From positions 351,307 to 415,306 of the forward strand of contig NZ_CP096021.1 in NCBI RefSeq assembly GCF_023115355.1: a DNA stretch of 64,000 nucleotides, given 5' to 3'. The notes under the pieces were generated by a model. The model was given only the letters and a program-made list of their open reading frames with translations. It was not told the DNA's origin and did no database searches. The position numbers were made by a program, and so were the translations under genes. Shown in pieces: positions 36,275 through 44,756 of this stretch (position 1 is the first letter of the stretch; the number at the start of each line of letters is the position of its first letter). The DNA comes from Halocatena salina. Its GTDB lineage: Archaea > Halobacteriota > Halobacteria > Halobacteriales > Haloarculaceae.

Positions 36275-39200
36275 TCACTCCCACAAGAGGACGCATGGGA
36301 GCGTTTTGGGATCTATTATTCGTAACATTGAATATCCAATTCCAGAGATACCATGGAAAAAGGTCGGATCTATTATTTCGGTTCCATTGAACAACGTTTG
36401 ATAGGTACCAGTCTGCCGCTTTCGTTCGAGTGCCCCTCCAAGTAACTCACGCGCCATTCCGGAACACTGGTTGTATCGTTCGTTAGCTTCTATCAAAAAC
36501 TCAGCCCGTCCTGCATTCCCACAGCAGAGGTGATCAAACGGTCTTGCTTCATCTGATACCGCACCGTTTACGGCGCGCTCGATTCCCTGTGTGATCAAAT
36601 CATCGGTGGCGTACTCTGCCATACCGAGTCGTGAGAGACCGATCCCGCTTCTTCCATAACACCACTGGTCTGGATAGGTCTCCTCAGTTCGTTCCCGTTC
36701 ATCTGGCCAATTTTTGGCCGTCTTTGAATATGTTTGTGCCTCATATTCGAGAGCTTCGAGGGCTGCTTCACGGTATGTCCTGTCCTCAGTGGCGTCCCAA
36801 AGACGAAGCAAGGCATATGCGATACCGCTAATACCATGGGCGAATCCGGTTAATGGGGGTGAGTCGTTTAAAGTCTTCCAAACACGACACCCATTTTTCG
36901 TAACCCGGTTATCGAGTAGATGATCGCCACACGTTGCCGCAGCCGACACTAATTCGGAAGAGTTCTCTCGCTCATGTGTAGCGAGTATTCCATGGATTGT
37001 ACCAGCAGCTCCTGCGATGACATCGTATGAGTCATCCATTTCAATGAGATCCTCTGTTATAAAATCCACAGAGCGGATGGCGTCTGCGAGTATTGTTTGC
37101 TCATTGAGTAAATCACTAACAACTGTCAGTCCATACGCCACGGACCCAATACCGACTGCGCCCCCAATATTTGAGAGAGCTGGAACCCTTTGTTCTGATT
37201 GGACTGCCTCACGAATAGGGCGGACTGTCTTGAGCGCGAACTCACGATACTGATCTTCGCCAGTTAGATGATATAAACCGGCACCGAAGATTGCAATACC
37301 GCACCGACCGATATACACCGATCCGTCAGTAGGTCTAAGCGTTAGCGGTTCAGTTTCTGCTGTTTTTTCAGGTTTGATTGAGGTCCAGTGATATGTCCCA
37401 TCATTAGTTTCGGTAGCCATTGTACGTACATGTTTAAATATTCTCTCTGCCTCTTGTTGTAATTGTTTATTATTGACTGATTTGCGCTCAACTGTTGGCT
37501 CTCTTACCATATCCTGTGACGCAGTTGGTGTCATCTCGAAACAGCGACGGATCAACTCCACCTGTTCTCGCATATCTGCGCGATCAGCCGATTCGATTCG
37601 ATCTCGGGATCGCTGCATTCCCGAAGTATCAGCTTTCACATTGAGTTGCATCCCATCCATCCGAATGGCTGTCTTGTCCGTCTGACACGTAAACCGAGGT
37701 GGATCATATCGCTTCAGGGCTCGCCGTTCAGCATCATAGAGTGGCCACGGTTGGGGCTCAGTGACTTGTCCATCACAAAACGGTACAGCCAACTGCTCCA
37801 TCTCGATGCCGAACCTAGCTCCATCCTGGAGACACGCCCGGGAAGACAGTGACCTAAGGATACTCGCATAACGCTGTGTAGGTCGGTACACGACACGGTT
37901 TTCAACCGATTCAAAGGCAGTATAGAATCCAATTTCATCGGCCAAACACCCACTATCCCGGAGATTCATTATGGTCTCATAAGTACTCTTAAAGCCATTC
38001 ACAATAGCAGCTAAGTACTCTTCAGGAGGCTGATCAGTGTTATTAATTTTAGGAATGTTATCATCCCGTCTGATTCGGCCTGGCTTGGGTTCGACAGACA
38101 TCACATCCGTATTACTTGCTTTTATCTGTGGGAAAGATAATACATCAAATATGAAATCTTCGGAGGATACTCCTATTCCAGAAGCCCCACTCAGCATCTC
38201 AACATCAATATCATCATACATATCCTCACTACCGTATGGAAGCAAACTACTGAGAAGGACACTATTATCAACTAACATTCCAGGCCCTGATCGAGTCGGT
38301 TTCCGACTTATACCGATGTATGGATGAAAAACCGTCTCGGCGTCGACTAGTACTGGATATTCACCTGTAGCAATGAAATTCTCATAATGACAATCTGAAA
38401 ACTCTAAGAAATAGGATATAGATATTAGAGACCCTACCCTCTGATAATACCGCTCAACTGCCTCTCTGTCAGGACATTCCCCGTTCTCAATCCATTCCAT
38501 CCAACCATAGTCATCACGAACGACGTATGTTGGTGCTTCGAAGTCGGGGACAGGAAGGTAGTCATTAAGCTGATCAAGTACTTGATAGAAGATTGCTCCA
38601 GCTTTGACGCTCCGAGGTTTGTACACAACTGTGTGGCCAGATTTGAATCCGACACGCATCACCGCACGTCCATCACCATGTGTATCGTCGGCAAGCGGTT
38701 TGAGATCTATTACATCACCAAGACCCCCGTCTATGTCAAACTGATCGGCTATCAGTTCTCGATCTTCTTGTAGACGGTTGCAAAACTCCCGGAAATGCTC
38801 TTTCCATTGCTGCATCTGTATCACTAGCAACCGTGCAAAGATAGGATACTCTACACACAGATCAGCTATCCCACCTGTAAATATATATTTAATAAACTCA
38901 TCATAATATTCAGTGGGTAATTCTTCGAATTCATCAGGGTTAGAAAATGCTAGCTCTCTATCATGATGTGCGATGAACGACTTGAATTCAACATATAGGA
39001 TTCGAGTAAAACGGATCTCGAAACGGTGTCGGAACCACTCAATCATCACATCAATAATTTCTTTGGAAAAGGCATTTCTAACCGATTCTTCCAAAAATTC
39101 ATCTCGAACGTGTGCTGCGATAGCGGCCGTTATCTCTCTAAAATGTCTATCATTTCCCATCTCATAGTCAGATTCCCTCTGGTCGAGAGTGAGGGAAACG

Positions 39201-39520
39201 TTTTCAGGATCTCGCTTCTGCACCGCTGCAACAAGTTCGTCAAGAAGAGAGATCCACTCGGGCAGCGTCTCACTGCTGTCAAGTTTTCCAGAGCTGATTG
39301 CTTTCCGACAGTCCTGCCTCGACACTCCCTCATGCTCCAGCCGTTGATCAAATGCCTCTTCACTTGGAAACATTTCTTTCCAAGCCTGAAAGACTTCCTT
39401 TACTTCCGCCTCGTTTCGCTCTCCATGTACAAGAGCATCAGGATTAGCAATCCGCTCAAGAAGTGTTCGCGATCGCCCGGCGATAATACGCTTCTGCCTT
39501 TTGGTAAATATCTCTGTCAT
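36275..39520 (-). CDS. lanM: LanM-type class II lanthipeptide synthetase with a CCG cyclase zinc site
   Basis: This 1081-residue bifunctional enzyme dehydrates Ser/Thr in a precursor peptide and then closes thioether rings. The N-terminal lipid-kinase-like dehydratase domain shows VVYKPRS (about 298-304), the catalytic loop SDCHYEN (375-381) and VDAET (392-396). The C-terminal LanC cyclase domain (from about residue 715) has the HGISGI motifs and zinc ligands Cys954 (WCYG), Cys999 and Cys1000 (LCCGNAG). Most cyclases have Cys-Cys-His with a CHG motif; CCG gives a three-Cys site as in ProcM-like, substrate-tolerant LanMs. Codon use is AT-richer than in neighbouring operons, suggesting transfer. 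Two precursor genes lie upstream on the opposite strand. Confidence 0.95.
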   Translation of the reverse strand: MTEIFTKRQKRIIAGRSRTLLERIANPDALVHGERNEAEVKEVFQAWKEMFPSEEAFDQRLEHEGVSRQDCRKAISSGKLDSSETLPEWISLLDELVAAVQKRDPENVSLTLDQRESDYEMGNDRHFREITAAIAAHVRDEFLEESVRNAFSKEIIDVMIEWFRHRFEIRFTRILYVEFKSFIAHHDRELAFSNPDEFEELPTEYYDEFIKYIFTGGIADLCVEYPIFARLLVIQMQQWKEHFREFCNRLQEDRELIADQFDIDGGLGDVIDLKPLADDTHGDGRAVMRVGFKSGHTVVYKPRSVKAGAIFYQVLDQLNDYLPVPDFEAPTYVVRDDYGWMEWIENGECPDREAVERYYQRVGSLISISYFLEFSDCHYENFIATGEYPVLVDAETVFHPYIGISRKPTRSGPGMLVDNSVLLSSLLPYGSEDMYDDIDVEMLSGASGIGVSSEDFIFDVLSFPQIKASNTDVMSVEPKPGRIRRDDNIPKINNTDQPPEEYLAAIVNGFKSTYETIMNLRDSGCLADEIGFYTAFESVENRVVYRPTQRYASILRSLSSRACLQDGARFGIEMEQLAVPFCDGQVTEPQPWPLYDAERRALKRYDPPRFTCQTDKTAIRMDGMQLNVKADTSGMQRSRDRIESADRADMREQVELIRRCFEMTPTASQDMVREPTVERKSVNNKQLQQEAERIFKHVRTMATETNDGTYHWTSIKPEKTAETEPLTLRPTDGSVYIGRCGIAIFGAGLYHLTGEDQYREFALKTVRPIREAVQSEQRVPALSNIGGAVGIGSVAYGLTVVSDLLNEQTILADAIRSVDFITEDLIEMDDSYDVIAGAAGTIHGILATHERENSSELVSAAATCGDHLLDNRVTKNGCRVWKTLNDSPPLTGFAHGISGIAYALLRLWDATEDRTYREAALEALEYEAQTYSKTAKNWPDERERTEETYPDQWCYGRSGIGLSRLGMAEYATDDLITQGIERAVNGAVSDEARPFDHLCCGNAGRAEFLIEANERYNQCSGMARELLGGALERKRQTGTYQTLFNGTEIIDPTFFHGISGIGYSMLRIIDPKTLPCVLLWE

Positions 39521-40245
39521 GTATTAGTGGCTATTGGATGGGGGGTGAGTCCCCAGTCTCGATAGTAGTTCTAACATGTGATGCCCGCACTGTTCGCGGA
39601 ATTTCCAGAGATGGCATTATTGCTATAGTTGATCTAGCTATTGAAATCTTTGACCTCATTGTCTTATATATTAATGTACTTGTATATATTATTTTCCTTT
39701 CCAGCAACATTTTAGTGGGTGAGATACCACCCGAAAATCGATAAAAGGAGAAATCCTATATTAGTACTTAGAATATTATAAAAATAATAGATAAAATTAG
39801 ATAGTTAATGAGATAGCAGAATAGAGAACACTAATACAAAGCAGCAGTGAGAGAGTGTGTCCAGCCCCATTGGTATCGGTTTAGCGCAGGCACTATTCCA
39901 TAACACGGTGGGACTGAATTAAGAGATCAATGCTGCGAGATAGGATCATTCTCGGTCTCTGGGATCCTCTATGCTGGAAAGCGTGAATCAGGTGTAGTTA
40001 GTCAGTGAGATTCCCGGTGGACGTTGATAAATACGGCTTCAGCATTCGTCGACGTCCATTCTTGTGTCAGATCCAGATCTAGCATTTCTCATTCAACGAA
40101 TAGAACACTGTCATCTGATCGGAGCAACAGATCATACAAGCTTTCGTGGCTAAATAACTTATTAATATTCATTATTACTCACATAAGGATATTATTAATT
40201 GTGATCCAGTTCTGCTATATACAATACTATAAATAAAGGGAAAAT
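39521..40245. other. AT-rich gap between lanM and the first precursor gene
   Basis: This 725-bp region contains no convincing gene. It should hold the leftward lanM promoter (a ctaatac-like box close to its start) and very AT-rich blocks (39740-39830, 40150-40245). I searched it on both strands for a third precursor with the shared leader motif and saw none. Confidence 0.4.
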
Positions 40246-40252
40246 TTTAATA
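40246..40252 (+). promoter_or_regulatory. TATA box of lanthipeptide precursor 1
   Basis: tttaata begins 31 nt before the ATG at 40277. Precursor 2 has the same heptamer exactly 31 nt before its ATG. This shared spacing decides the start codon of precursor 1 and implies near-leaderless transcripts for both. A second TATA-like tataaataa lies about 18 bp further upstream. Confidence 0.6.
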
Positions 40253-40276
40253 TTATACATGATATCTGTATCTATG

Positions 40277-40459
40277 ATGTCAGCGACTCAATCAAGCACT
40301 GACACGACGTACAACTCAACGAACACCGATCTCAAATCTGAGTTTGATAGCGAATTCAAGACAAACGGTGGTAGTGCTACTGACCAGACGTCTCCAGCTA
40401 AATGTCCGACAGCAATCTGTACCTCTGGATGTTCATGGAGTTTTGCCTGTAATTGTTAG
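40277..40459 (+). CDS. lanA1: Lanthipeptide precursor peptide 1 (LanA)
   Basis: The 60-residue precursor begins MSATQSS, has the leader motif NTDLKSEFDSEF shared word for word with precursor 2, then NGG and a Ser/Thr/Cys-rich core ending CTSGCSWSFACNC. After the Gly-Gly there are nine Ser/Thr and five Cys, so up to five thioether rings are possible. An in-frame ATG at 40259 would add six residues, but the promoter comparison with precursor 2 favours 40277. The adjacent lanM (opposite strand) is the obvious modifying enzyme. The cleavage site is uncertain: the Gly-Gly is a candidate but is absent from precursor 2. Confidence 0.88.
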   Translation: MSATQSSTDTTYNSTNTDLKSEFDSEFKTNGGSATDQTSPAKCPTAICTSGCSWSFACNC

Positions 40460-40502
40460 TAAGAAATAAGGAGTATGGAGTTTGTGTAAGACGGACGGTT
40501 CT

Positions 40503-40700
40503 ATGACTAGAGATCACCACAAAGAGGTTGTCTGACACTTCGGTGAGGACGATCTCGATCGGTTGCTCACAGAAACCGCGACGACAAATCAGTGGGCGGC
40601 TTATTTTCGTAAAGCGCCTCTACGAAGGCGCAATGCAGAGGGTTTCGCAGACATAGTCAGCAAGTCCTCCACGCCGGCACTCGTTGGGCGTGTCGATGGA
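40503..40700 (+). pseudogene. Interrupted small gene, family unknown
   Basis: ATG 40503 opens MTRDHHKEVV followed at once by TGA (40533-40535). The same frame then continues for more than 50 codons with normal coding character (HFGEDDLDRLLTETATTNQW, AAYFRKAPLRRRNAEGFADI). A single nonsense change would explain it. I do not recognise the family; its length and composition would suit a small plasmid regulator, which is a guess. Confidence 0.4.
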
Positions 40701-41280
40701 ATGAGGACGGAGTCAAGGTCCTCACGCCGACTGGATCGGCAGGCTCAGCGATAATGAGCAAGAACAACTCCATGATGGCCAACCGTGAAGCAAACGGGAG
40801 ATTCAGCACCTCATCAAGTGGAGTTCGACGTCGAGATACATCGTATTCTTAACCGTGGGATAACTCGCAGCGGCTCTACTACGTTGATAATTCACCCATC
40901 ACCCGACCGCTGGTTCCCATCTTGGAACTAGCGGTCGGCTTCTACACACTCAACAGTGGGAAAGTACAGTCAGCTTTCTCGAAGATCAGACGAAAAAATT
41001 CATCTGCGATATCCGAACGGATCCGCGAGCAGAATCCCTGTGTAGATTCCACTCGTCTTAGAACACCACTTCGCGCGTGTGAATACACGCAACCGTGCCT
41101 ATCAACTCGTGACCGACTCCATCTTTTTACCGATCGGACCCTCTGATCCCGATCCAATCAGACAGGTCTAGAAGTAGCCGAAGTCGGAAGCGTCGCCGCT
41201 TATCGTCGAGAGCGCGAACGAATTCCACGCCCGCCGGTGATCTCTTCGAATAACTAACCACCTGCGTGAGCTTCGCCTAA

Positions 41281-41418
41281 TCATGAATCGGTGAGCTCAG
41301 TTTTAAGTTTCTCGGCAGTGCTGATATCAAACAGCAGTGAGTGGTGGTTGATCGAGACGATCGGATCGACAATCTTGACGCTGTAGCTGTCAGAGACTTT
41401 GTCGCCGAACGGTTCGAA
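41281..41418 (-). pseudogene. Start-less C-terminal fragment of a haloarchaeal protein
   Basis: Read leftward, a frame without a start codon gives FEPFGDKVSDSYSVKIVDPI, VSINHHSLLFDISTAEKLKT and ELTDS, ending at TGA 41281-41283. A stop lies just upstream. The composition is typical haloarchaeal coding sequence, but the family is unknown. It is a remnant of about 45 codons. Confidence 0.4.
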
Positions 41419-41639
41419 TGTATATTATGTCGCAATCCAGAGACCGTACTAACTCTCCACAGCACGCTCTTCTGTAGATCAGCGGAATAGCGTGTTGGCA
41501 ATCCACACTCTGCATTACGTTCCGGTTTAAGAGCTGAATAGATGAGACAGACAAGCGCCTATTCTAACAGTTCGAGCTAGTTCTGTAGCACTATCAAAAG
41601 AGATAATAATAAAGAAACAGAAGTAAGTGAAAAAGAAGA

Positions 41640-41646
41640 TTTAATA
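41640..41646 (+). promoter_or_regulatory. TATA box of lanthipeptide precursor 2
   Basis: tttaata begins 31 nt before the ATG at 41671, exactly as for precursor 1. Sequence between box and start is only partly conserved, so the shared box and spacing look selected. Confidence 0.6.
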
Positions 41647-41670
41647 CCTAGTAGTGTATCTTACTGATTG

Positions 41671-41838
41671 ATGTCAGCAACCCAATCGTCTGGCATGTCG
41701 TACAAATTGATGAATACCGACCTTAAGAGTGAGTTTGATAGCGAGTTCGAAACAGATGATGATCTCGACAGTCAGCGTGCAGCCACTGCATTTTTGTGCG
41801 CCACAGATTTCTGCACGTACACTCCAGGTTGTCCATAA
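41671..41838 (+). CDS. lanA2: Lanthipeptide precursor peptide 2 (LanA), 55 residues
   Basis: This short gene encodes a 55-residue peptide starting MSATQSSG, followed by the leader motif NTDLKSEFDSEF (residues 15-26), identical to precursor 1, an acidic segment (ETDDDLDSQ) and a C-terminal core ATAFLCATDFCTYTPGCP. The core has three Cys (43, 48, 54) and four Thr. Cores of the two precursors share the pattern C-x-T-x2-C-T-x(1-3)-G-C, predicting a common ring topology. It lacks the Gly-Gly of precursor 1. It is below the size limit of most gene callers and easily missed. Function as a LanM substrate is inferred from leader identity and proximity. Confidence 0.85.
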   Translation: MSATQSSGMSYKLMNTDLKSEFDSEFETDDDLDSQRAATAFLCATDFCTYTPGCP

Positions 41839-42451
41839 ATACTGCCTCAATTGTTAGCCAATTTTTTTGATTTCTTCGACAGCAGGGTGAGAACAATAGA
41901 GTTTGACTCGAGCATATCGGTTGTGAACTGGCAGTCAACAGGTACCGTTACAGACCACCACAATCCCGCGTCAAAGCTCCGGCAGTAAGTCAAGGCGTTC
42001 CTTCCAAACTGTGTTATTAGAGCCGACGTTGATACAGTCTTTCCTGATAGCACGAAATGTTACAGTCCGAGGATGACGAACGCTTAGATCACTCATCCAG
42101 GCAATGCTCGGTGAAGAGTCCTCGTTTAGGTGTTCACCGGACACCTAGGAGCACCAATTTGATATTCTTCTTAGGACACAAAGAGATCAAATAGGGTGAC
42201 AGCCGTTTCATCTACGAGCCTCCGTCTTGAGGCATCATCCAAAAGTAAGTAGGCGGCGATCTGCGAGTAGCGCGCAGTCGAGATCGGAAGAAGCATTGCA
42301 TCAGTTATGGCTCGTCAACTTTACCAACCAAGAAAATCATCAAGCGTTTTTATCGATATAATTTAGAACTCAGAAAAAGATATGAACTGTAATCTTCTGA
42401 TAGAGACTACTAGGAGCAAACTTCAGACCGGTTTGCGACGCGACCGAGATA
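41839..42451. other. 600-bp gap with short coding remnants
   Basis: Leftward, RYSQIAAYLLLDDASRRRLV and DETAVTLFDLFVS (about 42180-42290) read like the end of a lost gene, and a 68-codon frame at 41847-42053 is of uncertain value. No third precursor with the shared leader was found. A terminator for precursor 2 was not recognised. Confidence 0.35.
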
Positions 42452-43252
42452 TTAGTAGTCGCCCAGAACGCCTAGGTGTCGAGAGCGCCTCGTTGCGAAG
42501 ATCAACACTACGTAGCCGATTCCCAGGTAGAACACTGCTGATCCGAGGAGGATAGCTAATTCCAAGGGGGGAAATTCCCAAACACGGACGCCATTTTTCA
42601 TCGCTCGTTGAAGGAGAGAACTTCCTTGAGCGAGTGGAAGGAACTTCGTCCACCATAAATCGAAAACCGGTGCTGATATCAATCCGATGAATGCGAACTG
42701 CAGGATATTGGTAATGTTACTGATCCGTTTATATAACACGCTAAGACCCCCCATGGCAAAACCAAAACCCAGCGCAGAAGCAATTGTTAGTATCGCTACC
42801 GTAATGATGGTTAAGAGATGCAAATTGAGATTGGTTCCAGTCAACAGTAGCATCGCTATGAGGACGAGAAAGGACGTAAGAAACGTCCTGAAAAGGATGG
42901 CTACTGCCTTGGCGAAGATCACCGGTCCAAAACCGAACGGAGTGATATAGTGTCGTTCGAGTGTTCCCCAATTGGCCTCAGACTGAATGTCTTTGGCAAT
43001 TCCCGCATAGGCACCAACTGATAGCGTCCATAAAAAGTACCCAACGATAAGACCCTCAATAGAGTCATTGATTGCCTGACCTGCGATTAAGGATCCTCCG
43101 TAGAACATCAACCCAAAGAAAAAGACGTTCATGAATAGCCCAAGTGCAGCGTCAACGGGATATCGTAGCCAGATTAGCAGATCACGATAAACTACAGCTT
43201 TCAACAGGTAGTAGTATTCATCCGGATCCCTCACCCAAGCGATATTTGTCAT
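42452..43252 (-). CDS. ABC-2 type permease, probable lanthipeptide export or immunity
   Basis: The 266-residue protein has six hydrophobic segments in the ABC-2 arrangement. It begins with a cytoplasmic stretch (YLLKAVVYRDLLIWLRYPVD), followed by segments such as LGLFMNVFFFGLMFYGGSLI, and ends with LLGSAVFYLGIGYVVLIFAT. The motif QSEANWGTLERHYITPFGFG is typical of the coupling region. It overlaps the ATPase gene by one base and is therefore its partner. Proximity to lanM and the precursors suggests export of, or self-protection against, the product; no peptidase domain is fused. Confidence 0.85.
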   Translation of the reverse strand: MTNIAWVRDPDEYYYLLKAVVYRDLLIWLRYPVDAALGLFMNVFFFGLMFYGGSLIAGQAINDSIEGLIVGYFLWTLSVGAYAGIAKDIQSEANWGTLERHYITPFGFGPVIFAKAVAILFRTFLTSFLVLIAMLLLTGTNLNLHLLTIITVAILTIASALGFGFAMGGLSVLYKRISNITNILQFAFIGLISAPVFDLWWTKFLPLAQGSSLLQRAMKNGVRVWEFPPLELAILLGSAVFYLGIGYVVLIFATRRSRHLGVLGDY

Positions 43253-44337
43253 TAGTCACCATCACCCTTCTCGATCGTGTTTGGCTTCATCGATGACTCG
43301 CTGCTCTTGGTCAGTTCGACGAACGCCTCTGCTAAGTCCGGCTGGACAGTCTCAATGGAGTCAATATCAATTTCATGATGCTCCATGACATCAGTCAGCC
43401 GGTAGAACGTTGCTGAGTCGGCAGCGATTTCAAAACGTGTCTTCCTATTCGTTTGTTCAATGCTTGTCATTCTAAATCGTTCGCGGAGATCGGCAAGGAC
43501 CACGTCATCAATGTCCCGAACAGTGATCCGGTAGCCTTGTCTCTCGAAGTCTGCAATGAGGGCCTCGACCGTATCGTTGGCAACAATATGTCCTCCACTC
43601 ATGATCACTACACGGTCACAGATTTCCTCAATAACATCCATGTTGTGACTCGAAAGGACAAGGGTCAAACCACGTTCCTCAGTAAGGCGAACGAGCTCCT
43701 GCTGGAGTTTTAGTGAACTCTCGACGTCCAGCCCGAGTGTCGGCTCATCAAGAAACACAACGGAAACGTCCCCAGCCAAGACGCTTGCTAGGGACACTTT
43801 TTGTTTCATCCCCCGTGAGAGATCACGCACAGCGGTGTCAGCCTTCTTATCGAGGTCTAGACGCTCCAAAAGCGACTTATGTCGGTCGGCGACAACGGCA
43901 GGGTTCTGACCATGGATCGCGGCAAAGTATCGTAGATTCTCTTGGACGGTCAACCGCCAGTAGTCGTTGCGGGCCCCCTCCAGCATCGCGTCGACGTGCT
44001 CGTAGGCCTGCTGAGGACGGTCGTATACGTCACTGCCTTGGATTCGTACCTCACCCTCATCGGGAAGTACTAGTCCGAGGATTGACTTGAGTAGAGTCGT
44101 CTTCCCAGCGCCGTTGGGACCGAGGAGACCGATAACTTCTCCGGGAGCAACAGCGAAAGAGACATCCTCAACAGCAGTCACAGCGTTTTTACCGCTCCCA
44201 AAAGTTTTTGTGAGACCATCAACGTAGATGGCCGCCTCGTCTCGTTCGATCATTGGAGAACTGGACACCGACTCACCGGTGTCATCACTTAGAGAATCAC
44301 GATTGTTCTCTGTTTCGATTGATCTACTAATCATCAC
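43252..44337 (-). CDS. ABC transporter ATPase, probable lanthipeptide export or immunity
   Basis: The 361-residue protein has Walker A GPNGAGKTT, a Q-loop region (EHVDAMLEGARNDY), signature LSRGMKQKVSLAS, Walker B VVFLDEP and a switch His (SSHNMDV). About 40 residues precede the core and a C-terminal regulatory domain of about 90 residues follows, as in antibiotic-resistance type ABC-2 ATPases. With the permease it forms a two-gene operon read leftward toward the precursor region. It lacks the C39 peptidase domain of LanT-type exporters, so leader removal must be done by another protease. Confidence 0.88.
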   Translation of the reverse strand: MMISRSIETENNRDSLSDDTGESVSSSPMIERDEAAIYVDGLTKTFGSGKNAVTAVEDVSFAVAPGEVIGLLGPNGAGKTTLLKSILGLVLPDEGEVRIQGSDVYDRPQQAYEHVDAMLEGARNDYWRLTVQENLRYFAAIHGQNPAVVADRHKSLLERLDLDKKADTAVRDLSRGMKQKVSLASVLAGDVSVVFLDEPTLGLDVESSLKLQQELVRLTEERGLTLVLSSHNMDVIEEICDRVVIMSGGHIVANDTVEALIADFERQGYRITVRDIDDVVLADLRERFRMTSIEQTNRKTRFEIAADSATFYRLTDVMEHHEIDIDSIETVQPDLAEAFVELTKSSESSMKPNTIEKGDGD

Positions 44338-44756
44338 TGGTTAGATAACCACTATTATCTTGGCGAAGGCATGAATTTGTTGATCAATAGGTCAACCAAT
44401 GATAATGAGCTCACTACGGAGATTCTGCTTTTGGTGACGCCCGACATCTCTCCTCCCACGCTGGACTCTACCCGCCTTCTAGCTCATGCTAGACGCTGTC
44501 GGCAATCGTCCCTCGCCAGCATGGCGTGGTGGTCGCTCCACGTCTGACAACGCTAACCAAGGAGACGCGGTCATTCTAGACGAGTTCAGTTTTATGAGGT
44601 GCTACCAGAGCCAGATTACATCTCGCGTTTTTGCTTCTGGACAGTCTCATCCAGACCTACAAATCTAAGTATCGCTACAGAGAAATCTCGTTATGGACAA
44701 ACCGACCGTACCGAAAGCGTGTGACATCACACGAACGGGTCCACGGTGATTTGCCT
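44338..44756. other. 419-bp divergent intergenic region
   Basis: The region separates the leftward ABC operon from the rightward transsulfuration gene. The AT-rich left part likely holds the ABC promoter. A long upstream open extension of the next gene exists but has no family-like sequence. Confidence 0.4.

Larger units (their letters stand above)
40460..41639. other. 1.2-kb region of gene debris between the two precursor genes
   Basis: No intact gene is present. From 40503 a frame MTRDHHKEVV, stop, HFGEDDLDRLLTETATTNQW and AAYFRKAPLRRRNAEGFADI looks like an interrupted protein gene. A leftward start-less fragment occupies 41281-41418 (listed separately). The debris suggests that the precursor genes were duplicated or inserted into a decaying plasmid-type region. 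Confidence 0.45.

Noticed and set aside
40259..40276. Upstream ATG for lanthipeptide precursor 1
   Set aside because: Precursor 2 starts at the equivalent of 40277 and both genes have tttaata exactly 31 nt before that ATG, so the six extra codons are unlikely to be translated.
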